From assembly GCF_009870125.1 (NCBI RefSeq), contig NC_046679.1, forward strand, positions 15,934,001 to 15,998,000: 64,000 nt of DNA, in the 5' to 3' direction. A program made the position numbers and the translations under genes. The notes under the pieces were generated by a model. It worked only from the letters and a program-made list of their open reading frames with translations, made no database searches and had not been told where the DNA came from. This document shows, one piece after another, positions 25,263-35,930 of this stretch; the first letter of the stretch is position 1, and each line of letters starts with the position of its first letter. This DNA is from Drosophila pseudoobscura (taxonomy: Eukaryota; Arthropoda; Insecta; Diptera; Drosophilidae).

Positions 25263-25563
25263 CTATTCGGTCTCCCCGTGCAGAAGTTTCTCCTTGTATT
25301 TTGCTTGATTCTCGCGCGCCTTGGCTCGGTTGGCGGCGGAGCGAGCGATGCGTTCGCCCTTCAAGCACTTGACCACCTTGTCGTCGATGGAGTTGCAGAT
25401 CCCAATGAATCTGCCGAAAGCGTTCTGTGGGCATACAGGAAAAAGTGTTATAAGGACGAACTGTGGCCCCTTGCGTACTCACGTTGTCGTGGCAAGCTTG
25501 CAGCTCTTCGATTAGTTTATTGCAGGCCGGCGTGTGCAAATGGGAAGCTAAGTCCGTATGCAT
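25263..25563 (-). CDS. Cmc2: CMC2-family twin-CX9C mitochondrial protein (two exons)
   Basis: Exon 1 is 25563-25483 (27 codons) and exon 2 is 25424-25263. The 58-bp intron has a GTGAGT donor and a CACAG acceptor, giving 80 residues. The start MHTDLASHLHTPACN closely resembles the CMC2 family (MHPDLSPHLHT.ECN). Two CX9C motifs are complete: Cys14/Cys24 and Cys37/Cys47. This arrangement forms the disulphide-linked helical hairpin of proteins imported by the Mia40 relay into the mitochondrial intermembrane space. CMC2 helps cytochrome c oxidase assembly. The C-terminal tail is basic and helical (AANRAKARENQAKYKEK). Reading straight through the intron gives a false 127-residue frame. It is the first cistron ahead of the Abitram-like ORF. 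Confidence 0.9.
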
Positions 25564-25992
25564 TTTCAGCTGACAGCTTCTATTTTTTCTATTGCCTAAC
25601 TTGTCGGCACGTTTTTGTTGTTGTTTTAGTGTGAACGAACTTAGCCCACTTAAACCCCCTAAAATTTAAACAATTTGATCTTGGTCGACAATGGGTTAAT
25701 CGCCCTCTACCCATGATCGGAAATTAGCTATTGTTTTTTTTAAAATTTATTTTGCAATGTATTAAAAAGAAACCAAAATAGCGAAAAATATACATTTTAA
25801 TCTAAGACAAGATGGAGGCTTATTTAGGCATTTTGCCAATTTTATAATATATTCCACTTTAAATATGCTAGATATAGCCAGAGAAAAGCTAAACTGGCAG
25901 CCCTATCGGAAAATTAATCGAAAAAAAACAAACAAAGAAGCCGGCTGGCCGCACATTGTAAACAAACCAAAGTATTTTTCATTGCTGATATC
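25564..25992. promoter_or_regulatory. Divergent promoter region between CMC2/Abitram and MED22
   Basis: 429 bp separate two divergent start codons, so this interval must hold both leaders and probably both core promoters. I see a CAGCTG E-box just upstream of the CMC2 start (25568), a TATCG (BEAF-32/DREF-type half) at 25906 near MED22, and AT-rich DNA at 25730-25860. No clear TATA box is placed for either gene, as is usual for fly housekeeping promoters. Confidence 0.5.
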
Positions 25993-26424
25993 ATGGCCAG
26001 CGGCTCTCGTATTACCATTCTGCCGCAGTCGAAGGAAGCCCTGCTCAAATCTTACAATGTGCGTCTCAAGGAGGACGTCCGCAGCATGCTGGAGAATTTC
26101 GAGGAGACTCTTAAGCTGGCACGCAGAGACAGTCACAGTCAGATTTCACGAACGACGCAATCTGAGCAGGACGCTCTTGAAATGCAGATACGCGCCTCCA
26201 ATATGGTGCGGGCAGGAGAATCCCTGATGAAGCTAGTCGCCGATCTCAAGCAGTATCTGATTCTGAACGACTTCCACTCCGTGAACGAAGCCATTACGAA
26301 CAATTCTCAACTGTTCCGATCCACGCAGATTGAGTGCGACAAAAAACTCATGAAGCTTAGGGACGAAATGGCAATGGACCTGTACGACCTGGAAGAGGAG
26401 TACTATACGAGCATATTCAAGTAG
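25993..26424 (+). CDS. MED22: Mediator complex subunit 22 (MED22)
   Basis: A complete 143-residue ORF with no intron. The start [30 protein letters not shown], the middle [39 protein letters not shown] and the end [18 protein letters not shown] are the conserved blocks of metazoan MED22. This small, largely helical subunit belongs to the Mediator head module, where it pairs with MED11 and links regulators to RNA polymerase II in the nucleus. The length equals that of fly MED22 as I recall it. The start was chosen because the conserved N-terminus begins there, in context ATATCATGG. Two overlapping AATAAA signals follow at 26458-26467. The lack of introns could mean a compact gene or an old retrocopy; the ORF shows no damage. 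Confidence 0.96.
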   Translation: MASGSRITILPQSKEALLKSYNVRLKEDVRSMLENFEETLKLARRDSHSQISRTTQSEQDALEMQIRASNMVRAGESLMKLVADLKQYLILNDFHSVNEAITNNSQLFRSTQIECDKKLMKLRDEMAMDLYDLEEEYYTSIFK

Positions 26425-26457
26425 AAGTCCTTGAAACCTTAATATACGATTTTTTAA

Positions 26458-26467
26458 AATAAATAAA
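26458..26467 (+). terminator. Overlapping AATAAA signals after MED22
   Basis: Two AATAAA hexamers overlap, 34 nt past the MED22 stop codon, so the 3' UTR should be well under 100 nt. The next gene's start codon lies at 26642. Confidence 0.75.
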
Positions 26468-26641
26468 ATTGTAAATCTAGCTAAAACTGGCTAAACTGGC
26501 AACACTGCTAGCAACCCTCTGTTGTGCGCATGTCGAACAAGAAATGCCTGGCAACGCCGTTACACACGTGTGTATCCACACATCCAGCTGTTTGACCAAG
26601 AAACATAAAATAAACTATATTAACTGAAAAGTTTTGGTGAA

Positions 26642-27653
26642 ATGTCTGCCAGCAAGCGCAAGAATCTGAATAAGATGGAGGTAGATCAAAAGGATGACGA
26701 CTCGAGCTCCAGTGACGAGAATGAGGACGGAATACATCCAGACGCCTACACTGGCAATGAGGTGCGTCCTGCCGACAAATAAAGCAAACGAAAATATAAT
26801 TGAACATACAATATATGTACGTTATAGGAGGTGCAAATTGACTTCGAGGGTCGTACACCCGTGGATCCCGATACCCAGGGAATTTCCCAGCTGCTGCAGC
26901 GTCTCTTCTTGCGGGCCCATATCAACTGCAATCAGATGGCGGATTTAATTATAGGTGAAGCAGCGCCACACAGTCCATTCCTTAGTCCTGTCTAATCCAT
27001 CTCTTTCAGCTCAAAACCATGTGGGCAGCGTAATCTGCCAGGTCGACGACGACGAACTTGAGAGCGAAACTGATGACAATATGGTGGAAGAAGGCACTGT
27101 CTTTGGCATCACCTCCGTACTGAATCTGTCGGCCAAGAAGGACCAGCCAAGCGTCAGCCAGCTACGCACGTATCTGCTCGACCGCGCCAAGTCGCATGCC
27201 TCGGAGACAGCGCTGGAACAGCTTAGCTATCTGCTGGACAACGAAGAACAGCCCCATTTGGGATTCCTAATTAACGAACGTTTCATCAACATACCCGCAC
27301 AGATATGCGTGCCGTTGTTTGAAAACTTAAAGATGGAAATTGACCACGCTAAGACCAAAAAAATGAAATTCAATTTCGGAACATTGCTGCTCCTCGTCAA
27401 GTTCTTTCGCAAGGAGGCCAAGAAAGGCCAGCCTGCCGAGGATATCTACACCAATGCCGAGGACGAGCTGCTCTCAGAGCGTGCCAAGTTCTCCTTTGAG
27501 TGGTCTGTGGCCTCCGAATGCGATTCCGGCATGTCAGGGGACTGGTTGGAGGGCGATGCGGTGATGACGCCATACAGAAAGCTCTTGGCACTGGATGCCA
27601 AGCAGTTCCCGCAGTTGATTAAGGACATACAGAGCTACATAAATAATGAATAA
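26642..27653 (+). CDS. BCCIP: BCCIP homologue (three exons)
   Basis: Exons are 26642-26761, 26828-26954 and 27010-27653, with introns of 66 and 55 bp (GTGCGT and GTGAAG donors, AG acceptors). The product has 296 residues. It starts with a basic then acidic Ser/Asp/Glu-rich tail (residues 1-40). This is followed by the BCCIP-family body: VQIDFEGRTPVDPDTQGISQLLQRLF, GTVFGITSVLNL, LGFLINERFINIPAQICVPLFENL and FNFGTLLLLVKFF. BCCIP binds BRCA2 and CDKN1A in mammals. The fungal relative Bcp1 is a nuclear chaperone for ribosomal protein L23. I recall the fly orthologue as CG9286. The last exon also has an upstream in-frame ATG at 26955, but that lies in the intron. The stop codon is embedded in an AATAAA. 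Confidence 0.93.
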
Positions 27654-27654
27654 A
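27649..27654 (+). terminator. AATAAA overlapping the BCCIP stop codon
   Basis: The hexamer includes the TAA stop at 27651-27653. If used, cleavage would fall about 15-30 nt later and leave an extremely short 3' UTR. I see no better signal before the next gene's leader. Confidence 0.55.
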
Positions 27655-27769
27655 TGTACGATTTATCTTTTTAGAGGTTGTCTTTCTATAAGTCTGCATT
27701 GTAGTCGCGAAGGAGCTTTTACTGTAATTTGTTACCAAAAGCAGACTCCACTCTTGAAATTCAATGTGG

Positions 27770-28200
27770 TTGGCAACGCCGGCTAACAGCTGACCCGGCA
27801 TTTGAAAGCTTTCCCATGCCGGTTTGACTTGATTTTTTCGCAAAAAATCTGCACTAACCGTGAACGTGACTGGCAAGTAGAAACTGGCAAGCGACTTCCG
27901 ACGTGAGTAGACTTTGCTTTTATTGTTGTAGCCTTTATTTGCAAGTTCTAGCATTACATTGTGGTCATTGAAACCATTATTCATAGCTCGTGCAATTTGC
28001 TTTGTGCCTGCACACTGCACACACACCCACCCATTCCTTCACAAATGGAAGTATAAAAAGCTTCGGGACGGCCACCCAAGCACATCATTGCAAATTGTTT
28101 GTTCCATCGTCAAGGGATCGTTTTTGTCGGGGCTGGGCTCTATAAAAAGTTATCTCGTGGAATTGTTTGACACACGCCTTATCACTCAGTTTCAGATAAG
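27770..28200 (+). promoter_or_regulatory. Candidate promoter region(s) of the aminopeptidase gene
   Basis: Three possible start regions precede the coding start. First, a TATA-less stretch near 27780-27900 ends in a good splice donor (CCGAC then GTGAGTAG, about 27904), which could be an untranslated first exon. Second, TATAAAAAG at 28052 has an initiator-like TCATT at 28085. Third, TATAAAAAG at 28141 has TCAGTT at 28186. Which are used is not decidable from sequence. Confidence 0.4.
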
Positions 28201-28358
28201 TTCTCGCGCCCGCACCAGCACCAGCAGCTTGATCCCAGTTCCAATACCAGTACTCCGCTGCACTGTATGAAGTGATACCCAACTGTTGTTTGTTGCCGGC
28301 GCTCAGTGACGCCCCACTTCCCGATTGAATCAGTTGTGTGTTCCCGCTAACGTCGAAT

Positions 28359-30666
28359 ATGGGCATCGAAAAGTAAGTAAAATAAGTTAGTTAGCAATAG
28401 TATGTTTTTTCTAACAGCTCTAGTTTGTGATACGCCATATTTTCAAAATTAGGCAATTAGTTGTATACCCTCGCAGAGGGTACTAGGATATGTTTATCAA
28501 GTGCTTCAAGTGTACAAAAGAGAAGGTTATCTATGCGGATCTACATAGTCTAGTTTAAAAATCTATCTGGCTGAACATTTTGGCACACACTTGATCAATA
28601 GATAATTTATCAGAGGCAGAAGTATCGGATCTCTATATCATACATATATTTTATAGATAGTAAATCAATAATCTGAAAGATCAAAGAGATTCACATGCTA
28701 TTCATGTAAGAGTATTTAAAGCTTCGACATCGGAGCCTCATTTTTTTCTTGAGTGGGGTCATTCGAAATGCTTATCTTTAATACAAACTTTATTGCACTT
28801 CAAAAGTTAAGATAATCTCAGCGCCAAGTAGAAAGAGAGAGATGTAATAGACATGGGCGTGTACAGTCCCGTCAAGGGGATCGCCCAGTATTCCCCGTCA
28901 AGGGGATATCAATTGCTCAACAATAAACAACTGGCGCGTGATAAAATTGCATTTCAATGAAGAATGTTGATTCAAATATTTCTCAATTAATAATAATACT
29001 GATAATTCCGTTTCGCACTTTGTCCTCACAGATTTGTACCATGCACCCTGAGGCTGAATAAGCTGATGAAAGGAAGTGGCACCGATTGCGTTTGTGTGAT
29101 TGACCAGGATGTTCTGCCTACAGAACTTAAGGCCACTTTCGACGAGCATCGCTCGTTCGACAAGTCCTTCGATAGCAGCATCTCCTGCTTCCGAGCCGCT
29201 AATGTGGAACAGCCTGTGGTCTACGCACCCGTGGGAGATCTGAATGACTACGATGATGTGCGATCTTATCAGGAGGCTGCCAAAAAATCCATGCAGAAGG
29301 TCCTCAAGGTAAGTTTGGGCTCAAATCTAATAGGAAACACTCAAAACGCTATCTTCTCACAGGCTGGCTTCAACACTCCGTTGCTGTTTGTGCCCAAGGT
29401 GAAGCGCTTTCCCCAGGCAGAACTGTGCACCGTGCTAGGCGCCTTGGAGCAGCTGTATGTTGTAAGAATTATCCAATTCCAATGCAATTCCAAGCCCTAC
29501 AAGATTTTTCTCTCTCTGCTATCTCTCAGCCCATTCATTTACGTGAAGCCCAGCCCGGTAAGGACACCCGTGTAACCACCCTCAATGTGCAGATCGATGA
29601 TCCCAAAGCGGACGAGATTCTGCGCGAGGCTTTGATTTTGGAAGCTGGTCGCTACGTGGCCCGCGACATCGGCGGTGGCGACCCAGAGAGGATGGCCCCC
29701 AGCCAGGTGGAGAAATACGTCAAGAATCTGTTTGACAAGCTCAGCATGAATGTGATCAGCGATTCGAATACCCTGCAGAAGGACTATCCTCTGTTCGCAG
29801 CCGTCAATCGGGCTGCCGATGTGGTGGAGCGTCACAGAGGTCGCATCATCTTCCTGGAATACAAGCCTCCCAAGCCTGCCCGCAAGACGCTTATGCTGGT
29901 TGGCAAGGGAGTAACCTATGACACTGGCGGTGCCGATATCAAAGCCGGTGGTGTAATGGCTGGAATGTCGCGCGACAAGTGCGGAGCTGCTGCTGTTGCT
30001 GGATTCATGAAGGTGGTCAACGAGATAAAGCCGGAGGATATCCATGTCGTTGCCGCCTTGTGCATGGTCCGCAACTCCGTGGGAGAGGAGTGCTACGTGG
30101 CCGATGAGATCATCACTTCCCGAGCAGGTCTCCTCGTTCGCATTGGAAACACAGATGCCGAGGGACGAATGTGCATGACAGATGCTCTCTGCCGCATGAA
30201 GGAGATGGCCATCGAGCAGAGTCTGCCCGATCCGCATCTCTTCACGATCGCCACACTGACGGGCCATGCTTTTATGTCGGCTGGCGAAGGTCAGTCGATC
30301 GCCATAGACAACAGTGTGGCCCACCAGGCCGATCATGCTCGTAAACTTCAGGCAGCTGGCCAGACCTATGGCGAACCCTTCGAGGTCTCTGTGCTGCGTC
30401 CCAGCGACTTTGCCTTTAATGCTGGCAAGGTCATTGGAGAGGATCTGGTACAGGCGAACAATGCCCCGTCGGTGCGTACCCCACGCGGACACCAGGTGCC
30501 CGCCGCATTTATGATCATGGCGTCCGGGCTCGATAAGCACGGCATCAATGCGAAGGTGCCGCTCAAGTATACCCACATTGATATTGCCGGCAGTGCCGGG
30601 GAATATCCAGCCATGCCCACTGCCGCTCCTCTTGTCTCCCTGGTGAAGACTCACTTGATAGGCTAG
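28359..30666 (+). CDS. Dip-B: M17 leucyl aminopeptidase, probably Dipeptidase B
   Basis: Coding exons are 28359-28372, 29032-29308, 29363-29461 and 29530-30666. Introns are 659, 54 and 68 bp with GTAAG donors, and the product has 508 residues. Residues from about 250 on form the M17 catalytic domain. All metal-binding and catalytic residues of the family are present with family spacing: Lys256, Asp261, Lys268, Asp279, Asp339, Glu341 and Arg343, within GKGVTYDTGGADIK, SRDK and NTDAEGR. An active two-metal cytosolic enzyme that removes N-terminal residues from peptides is expected. I recall Dip-B (CG9285) as the neighbour of the BCCIP gene in D. melanogaster; granny smith, another M17 member, is the main alternative. 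The first coding exon is only 14 nt (MGIEK) and was placed from its GTAAGT donor and frame. Confidence 0.9.
28463..28483 (+). repeat. Palindromic GTATACCCT..AGGGTAC element copy
   Basis: An almost perfect inverted repeat (GTATACCCT, three-base spacer, AGGGTAC) in intron 1 of the aminopeptidase gene. It is the best of the dispersed copies and looks like the end of a short mobile element. The following 100 bp may be degenerate element sequence. Confidence 0.45.
28868..28907 (+). repeat. 14-bp direct repeat in an intron
   Basis: CCCGTCAAGGGGAT occurs at 28868-28881 and again at 28894-28907, 26 bp apart start to start, within intron 1 of the aminopeptidase gene. It may be a recent duplication or a paired binding site. 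Confidence 0.8.
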
Positions 30667-30789
30667 ATCCCGATCCCGGCTGCATTTTATATTACACAAG
30701 CCCAAGTCCCGTACTTAGACATGTACATGTATCGATCTAACCAACAATATTAACCCTCTGTCCACTTATAGCATCACTAATAACTTTTA

Positions 30790-30795
30790 AATAAA
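30790..30795 (+). terminator. Poly(A) signal of the aminopeptidase gene
   Basis: AATAAA 124 nt past the stop codon, the first such signal downstream. Confidence 0.7.
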
Positions 30796-33700
30796 TGCAA
30801 ATTTCGAGTATAAAGAACTGAAGACATATTCGTGTGGGTTAATTGGCGAAATTACTAGAAACTTGGGTACATTTTGATGAAATTTCATTGGATTTGGGTT
30901 CAAGAGATAATCAGTTGTGTTTATATGCGAAACACAGCATAGTTATTCCAGTCTTGCTCCACAATGCAACATTAGAACAATGCCTCCTGAATGGTTATGT
31001 TGTTCGTTTATCTTTAAAGCAAGAAGATGATGGAAGAAATGCATGTTCAATGGCTATAATTCTCATAATTTCCACCCACTAATCTGTAGTCTCGATCTCG
31101 TATTTAAAGATACCACATTTTCTACTCTATTTTGCGATTATTCTTTTACTTCTTTGTTGCGGAATTGTTTGCATAATTGGCTAGCGCCCTGCTTTTCGAG
31201 CTCTTGGTGGCTCTTCCCTGTTCTTCTACAGAGCACTCCTCTGTATTCTTCTACTATATCTTTTCCTTCTTTCTTCTCTTGGCCAAAGCCTAGAACCCGT
31301 TAGTCGCTACTCTGCTCTGTGTGCCGTTCTTTGCTTGAGCTTGAGCTTGGGACTGGGGAGTGGGGCTGGGACTCTGGGCTGTAGCTCTGTCTCTGGTGGC
31401 TCTGCCTTCCCCTTGTTGGGGCCACTTGTCAGCTGTCGCATTTGTCGTGGTACCGTTATTGCCTGGCTTTGGAAACTCGGTCAAGAGTGTCTCATTCATG
31501 CTGTGATTGCATAATGTACCGTTGCCTCTTTCTTGGCCACCTTCTTCCTCTCGCATTCTGTTCTCGGCTCTTGGTTAGGTGCACTTCTAGGTAATTTATT
31601 GACGCAGGCCTCCACATTTGACAGTGCCACGGCCAGCGGACAGCGGACAGTGGCCAGCGGCCAGCGAACTGGTTGCATTTGGTAATATGGCCAAGCCGGG
31701 ACTCGGCTCTGGATCTGGCTAACTGTATTTATTATTGATGAACGTAAGGCTTTTCTTCTTTTTTTGCACGGGTATTCTTACCCGTTTCGCCCCGTTAGTG
31801 TGAATTTATTGGTAAGGCGACACAGACCAAAATAAACGAACGAAAAAAGGCCAACTAACGGGAACGCGAGCCAAGGCATGACCTGATTATGGCAGGACTT
31901 GTTGGATTCTCTCCAGCAGCTGTCATTTATAAGGCTTACTGTTGGATCTGGTTCACAATGCAGATACCATTTTTGTTATTCGATAACAATTGGGTAGAAT
32001 ATAGGATTCACCAATAAAATTACAACAGAATGAACGGCTTTAAAGATATAAGCCAAAATATGTCCTGATCGAGACATCAAACTCCGTGATAATTAAAGTT
32101 AAAAAATCTACTATTAGCCGAGATTAAGCAAATTTATTAGGATTATTTTCAGATAGTTTAATATCTTAGAAAGACTTTGATGAAAAAATGTTACCAAGAA
32201 TAATTTTTCCTATAGGAGATAATGTCAAAGGAAAACATGACTATAAAAATACTAAAAAATTAATATTTTGCTTATTTTAATAGACTTTCAGATCAAACTT
32301 AATCAACTTATATGTCAATTGGGTCAAAAGAGGATGGGTATTTAAATATTTAAATATAGAATTTTTGGACGTAAAGTATAGTTATTTGAGCTTGAATGCT
32401 TTTTCATTTGGTTTTGGGAAATACGTACACCGCACGTTATTCAGGATCACGTATCGGATCTTCGATTGCAATTCATTTCCCAAAACCCTACCCGCCTACC
32501 ATATAATCCAGCAATCATCATCTGCTTCAGAGACCATCGCATCAGCTGACTTATCAGCTTCCCCCAAGTATGACATCAACAGCAACATCATCAACGACTG
32601 GCCCGCAATCCGCAATCCGGTATAGACAATCACCAAAACACCTTGTCAATTGGGCGCTTGTCTTTGGGGGGCAGACGACGCAGTGGCTGCCGCAACTGCC
32701 GCAGCAACTAGCTGCCAGCCTACCGGCTCCATGTCGCGCCGTGTGCACAGTTGTTGCCTGATCCATAAATTCGCGAAAACAGCGCAGCAGCTACAAATGA
32801 AGAAAACAGCAGTGGCAGAAGAGTTGGGGCAGGTAAAGGCAACGGCAACGGCGGCGGTGGTGGTGGTGGCGGCGGCATTAATAATAGCAAACAACAGACA
32901 AGCAACACCAAATGAGGGGGGGCTGCTGTTGATGCTTGTTGCAACTCTTGCACCGGCAGCAGCAGCAGCAGCGGCAGCAGCGGCAACAACCACTTGGAGC
33001 AGCAAACGACAGAAATGATCTTAAATGAATGCGGAAGTTTTTCTTGGGGTTTCGTAACCAGCTACAACAGCAGTGGCAGTAGTAGTGGCAGTAGCAGCAC
33101 CGGTGGCAGCACTGGTAGCGCCAAAGAGGTCGCAATTCCAGTGGCAACCAGGCAGTACCAGCCATCGAGGCAGCCGAGCAACCAATGTTGCTACATTTAT
33201 GTACATGTGTTTGTGGCGACTCCAACTCCGACTCCAGGTCCGACTCGGAATCGATGCCGTGAGCCCATAATCATAGATGCAGGCTAGGTCGAAAGAAGCC
33301 GAGTCCGAGCCATTATAGCCATGGACATATTAAAATTAATCCAATGATTGCAGCAGCAAGAGCAGCAGCAGCAGCCACTTGAAAATTGTTAGCCAATTTG
33401 GCAGCCTCACTCGGCTGGGCACGGCCTGGGCCTGGGCCTGGGTTTGGGCCTGGGAGGGAGCGTGTGAATCGGAAGCAAGCAGCTGCTGCCAATAGTTATT
33501 TGATCCTGGCCTGGCCCAAAGCTTAGCCATGTTTCGCTTCCCATGTGCCCAATCAGATGGAAGATGCCATACAGCCAGCAGTAGCAGCACAGCAGCTGTC
33601 TGCTGGCTCCATGGACGAGACTGAAGTTCAAGGCTGCCAGGATCATATTGAATATCTTCCTTCGCCTCCTCCACCTCCACCTCCACCTCCGCCTACTCCT

Positions 33701-35495
33701 TATGCATTTCATTCATGACATCGCCAGGACCCGCAGGGAGGACCCAGGACCCAGGATCCAAGACCAGGTGCGTGTGTGGGCCAATCCTGCCTGGGAACAG
33801 ACAGATTTCTGCATAAACTCATAAATATCAAATTGATCTAAACGTCTCCAGGCGCCGGCCGGCCAAAACGCCTTGAACTTGAACAACCCAACAAGGCCGA
33901 CACGTCACGTAGCCAACAGCTTGACAACTCATAAATAAACGCTAAATTATGAACTCCAGCCACGGCCCGGAGATAGTCGAATGTGAAATAGAAATTGAAA
34001 TGTTTTTGCCACACCGAAAATTTTCCTTTTGCCGCACAAGCAAACGACAAACGGCAACCCGCAGCAGCAACAACAACAACAACAACAATAACAGAGGTGC
34101 CTCATAATCCATAATATTGTGTCATGTTCATGATCAACGCGGCCTCAGTCTGAGGCTCAGGCGCAGTTGCAACCCCAGCCTTGGCTCTTGGCTGTTGAAA
34201 AGGTGTTGTTGCTTTTCGTTGGCCCACACCTTGGTGGCAAAATTATTTGGAAAACTACGAACGAAAGTAAAAGAAATGCCAAGATAGCGGCGGCGAACCC
34301 CCGAACCCGAATCGAGCCCAAAATATCCGAAAACCCGAAACAAAACCCAAAAACCGAAACCCAATTCAAAGCCGCTCGCCGGCTAATGAAGTGGTAAAAA
34401 GGGGCTTGGAAAACTGCATGCCACCTCGCGCGTTGTTGCCACCAACGCTGAGACTGAGGCTGAGGCCGATGCTGTTGCTGCCGATGCCGATGCCGCTGCG
34501 GAGCGCAGTTGGTTAGCCATTTTTATGGCCTCTTTGGGCAAAATGTTTGCAACAACACAGCACCTCTAAGGAGGAGAGAGAGAAAAAATTATGAATTTTT
34601 ACTTTCACCGCATGTGGCAATTTCAGGTTTGCTCTTTGGCAGCAGCAGCAGCAGGAGGAGGCCTGAACTTGAGCCCAAGGCGGCGGCGGCAATTGTCAAG
34701 GCTGGCAAAGGTCAGAACCCGGGGCCAGCTAGAGGTGTGGTCGAGCAGATAAGAGCAGGCTGCAAGCACAAGATACAAGAAATCATAATTGATTGCTGCA
34801 ACAGATACGTTACTCGTAGTTTTATGGTCAAGGAAAAATCAGTTAAGATTAGCAGTTCGGGCCATCCAATTTGCTGTTAATCTAGCCTGATGAAGATGTC
34901 CGCTCCGATGGGATTAACACACACAAACACAAACGGCCAACGGCTGTGTAACTTGCAACATTGGATATCCGCATTTAGCCCAGAGAGTAAGAGTGAGGTG
35001 CGAGTGGGGCTACTCTTAAGCTTCGCTTCACTTGCTCTTAAGCCGCAACCAACTTTCGGTTCGCTTCGAACCACACCGACCGCACCAAGCACACGAAGAG
35101 TCTTAGTCAAAGTCGTGGCCCAGAAGGTTTGAGCCAGGTTCGTTTCGGCCTCGTTGCCGTCGTTGTCGTAGTCGTAGTCGGAGCTTCGGCTGCTGCTGCT
35201 TCGTCTTCTTCGATCTTGGTGGTACGAGCAATACGTCACAAGGGTGAACGTACTCGCGGATGTTAGTGGGTCACTATTTGTACGGTCAACGAACCTTGGG
35301 CCGTTTGTAAATACAACAACAAAGGAAAAAGAAAAAGCCCAACAACGAGGCGAAATGGAGGCTGCTTCTTGGCCAGCAACTTGCTTTCTTTCTTAACTTT
35401 TCTTAACTCACATATACTCACGGGCCGGCTACAGACTCTACAGACTCTCTGGGAGATGACTCTTGTCTTGACTGACTTGACTGGTTGACTTGCAG

Positions 35496-35518
35496 TCGTC
35501 GTCGTCGTCGTCGTCGTT
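35496..35518. repeat. (TCG)n trinucleotide repeat
   Basis: Seven TCG/CGT units in a row. Similar shorter runs occur in the tal promoter region near 56737 and near 61725. Confidence 0.85.
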
Positions 35519-35887
35519 GTCGTAATTTACTTGGGCTATAGGTTGATCGTCCACATCAGAGCGGCCTGTGCCTGCCCTCCCTCTTTGGATGCATCCTGCT
35601 GGCTGTGGTTGTTGTTGTTGCCATTTTGGTTGCATTGCCAAGATGAGGCTGATGCTGCTGCAACCCGCTGTTGCAGGCAGCTGCATTGCTCTGTGTTCTT
35701 ATTATGCCCCAAACAGGTCCATTGCTGTGGCTCAGGCGGAGGCTTTGGTTTGGCTTTGCCTTTGGCTTGGGCTTGCTTTGAGTCGCTTTGGTTTGGTTTT
35801 CACATGATTATCATGATCATCATTACCATTCGCAGCCACATTAATATCGTCATCTTCGGGCCAATACAAACACACAGAAACACACAC

Positions 35888-35930
35888 AGAGAGAGGGAGA
35901 GAGAGAGAGAGAGAAAGAGGGAGAGAGAAG
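35888..35930. repeat. GA-rich microsatellite
   Basis: Imperfect GAGAGA run interrupted by GGG and AAA. Such DNA could bind GAGA factor or CLAMP. Confidence 0.85.

Noticed and set aside
25180-25563. 127-codon minus-strand frame covering the CMC2-like gene
   Set aside because: It reads through the 58-bp intron and leaves the correct frame. The spliced product restores the second CX9C motif and family tail.
26955-27653. ATG at 26955 as start of the BCCIP gene
   Set aside because: It lies at the start of intron 2; upstream exons encode conserved BCCIP sequence and splice in frame.
29066-29575. 169-codon plus frame in the aminopeptidase gene
   Set aside because: It is exon 2 read through into introns; clear GTAAG donors and AG acceptors give the spliced enzyme instead.
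29539-30705. 388-codon minus-strand frame antisense to the aminopeptidase
   Set aside because: A shadow of the codon-biased sense exon 4; no family motif and no own promoter visible.
32646-33225. Ala/Pro/Cys-rich frames on both strands
   Set aside because: GGC and GCA trinucleotide repeats; no unique sequence of any length.
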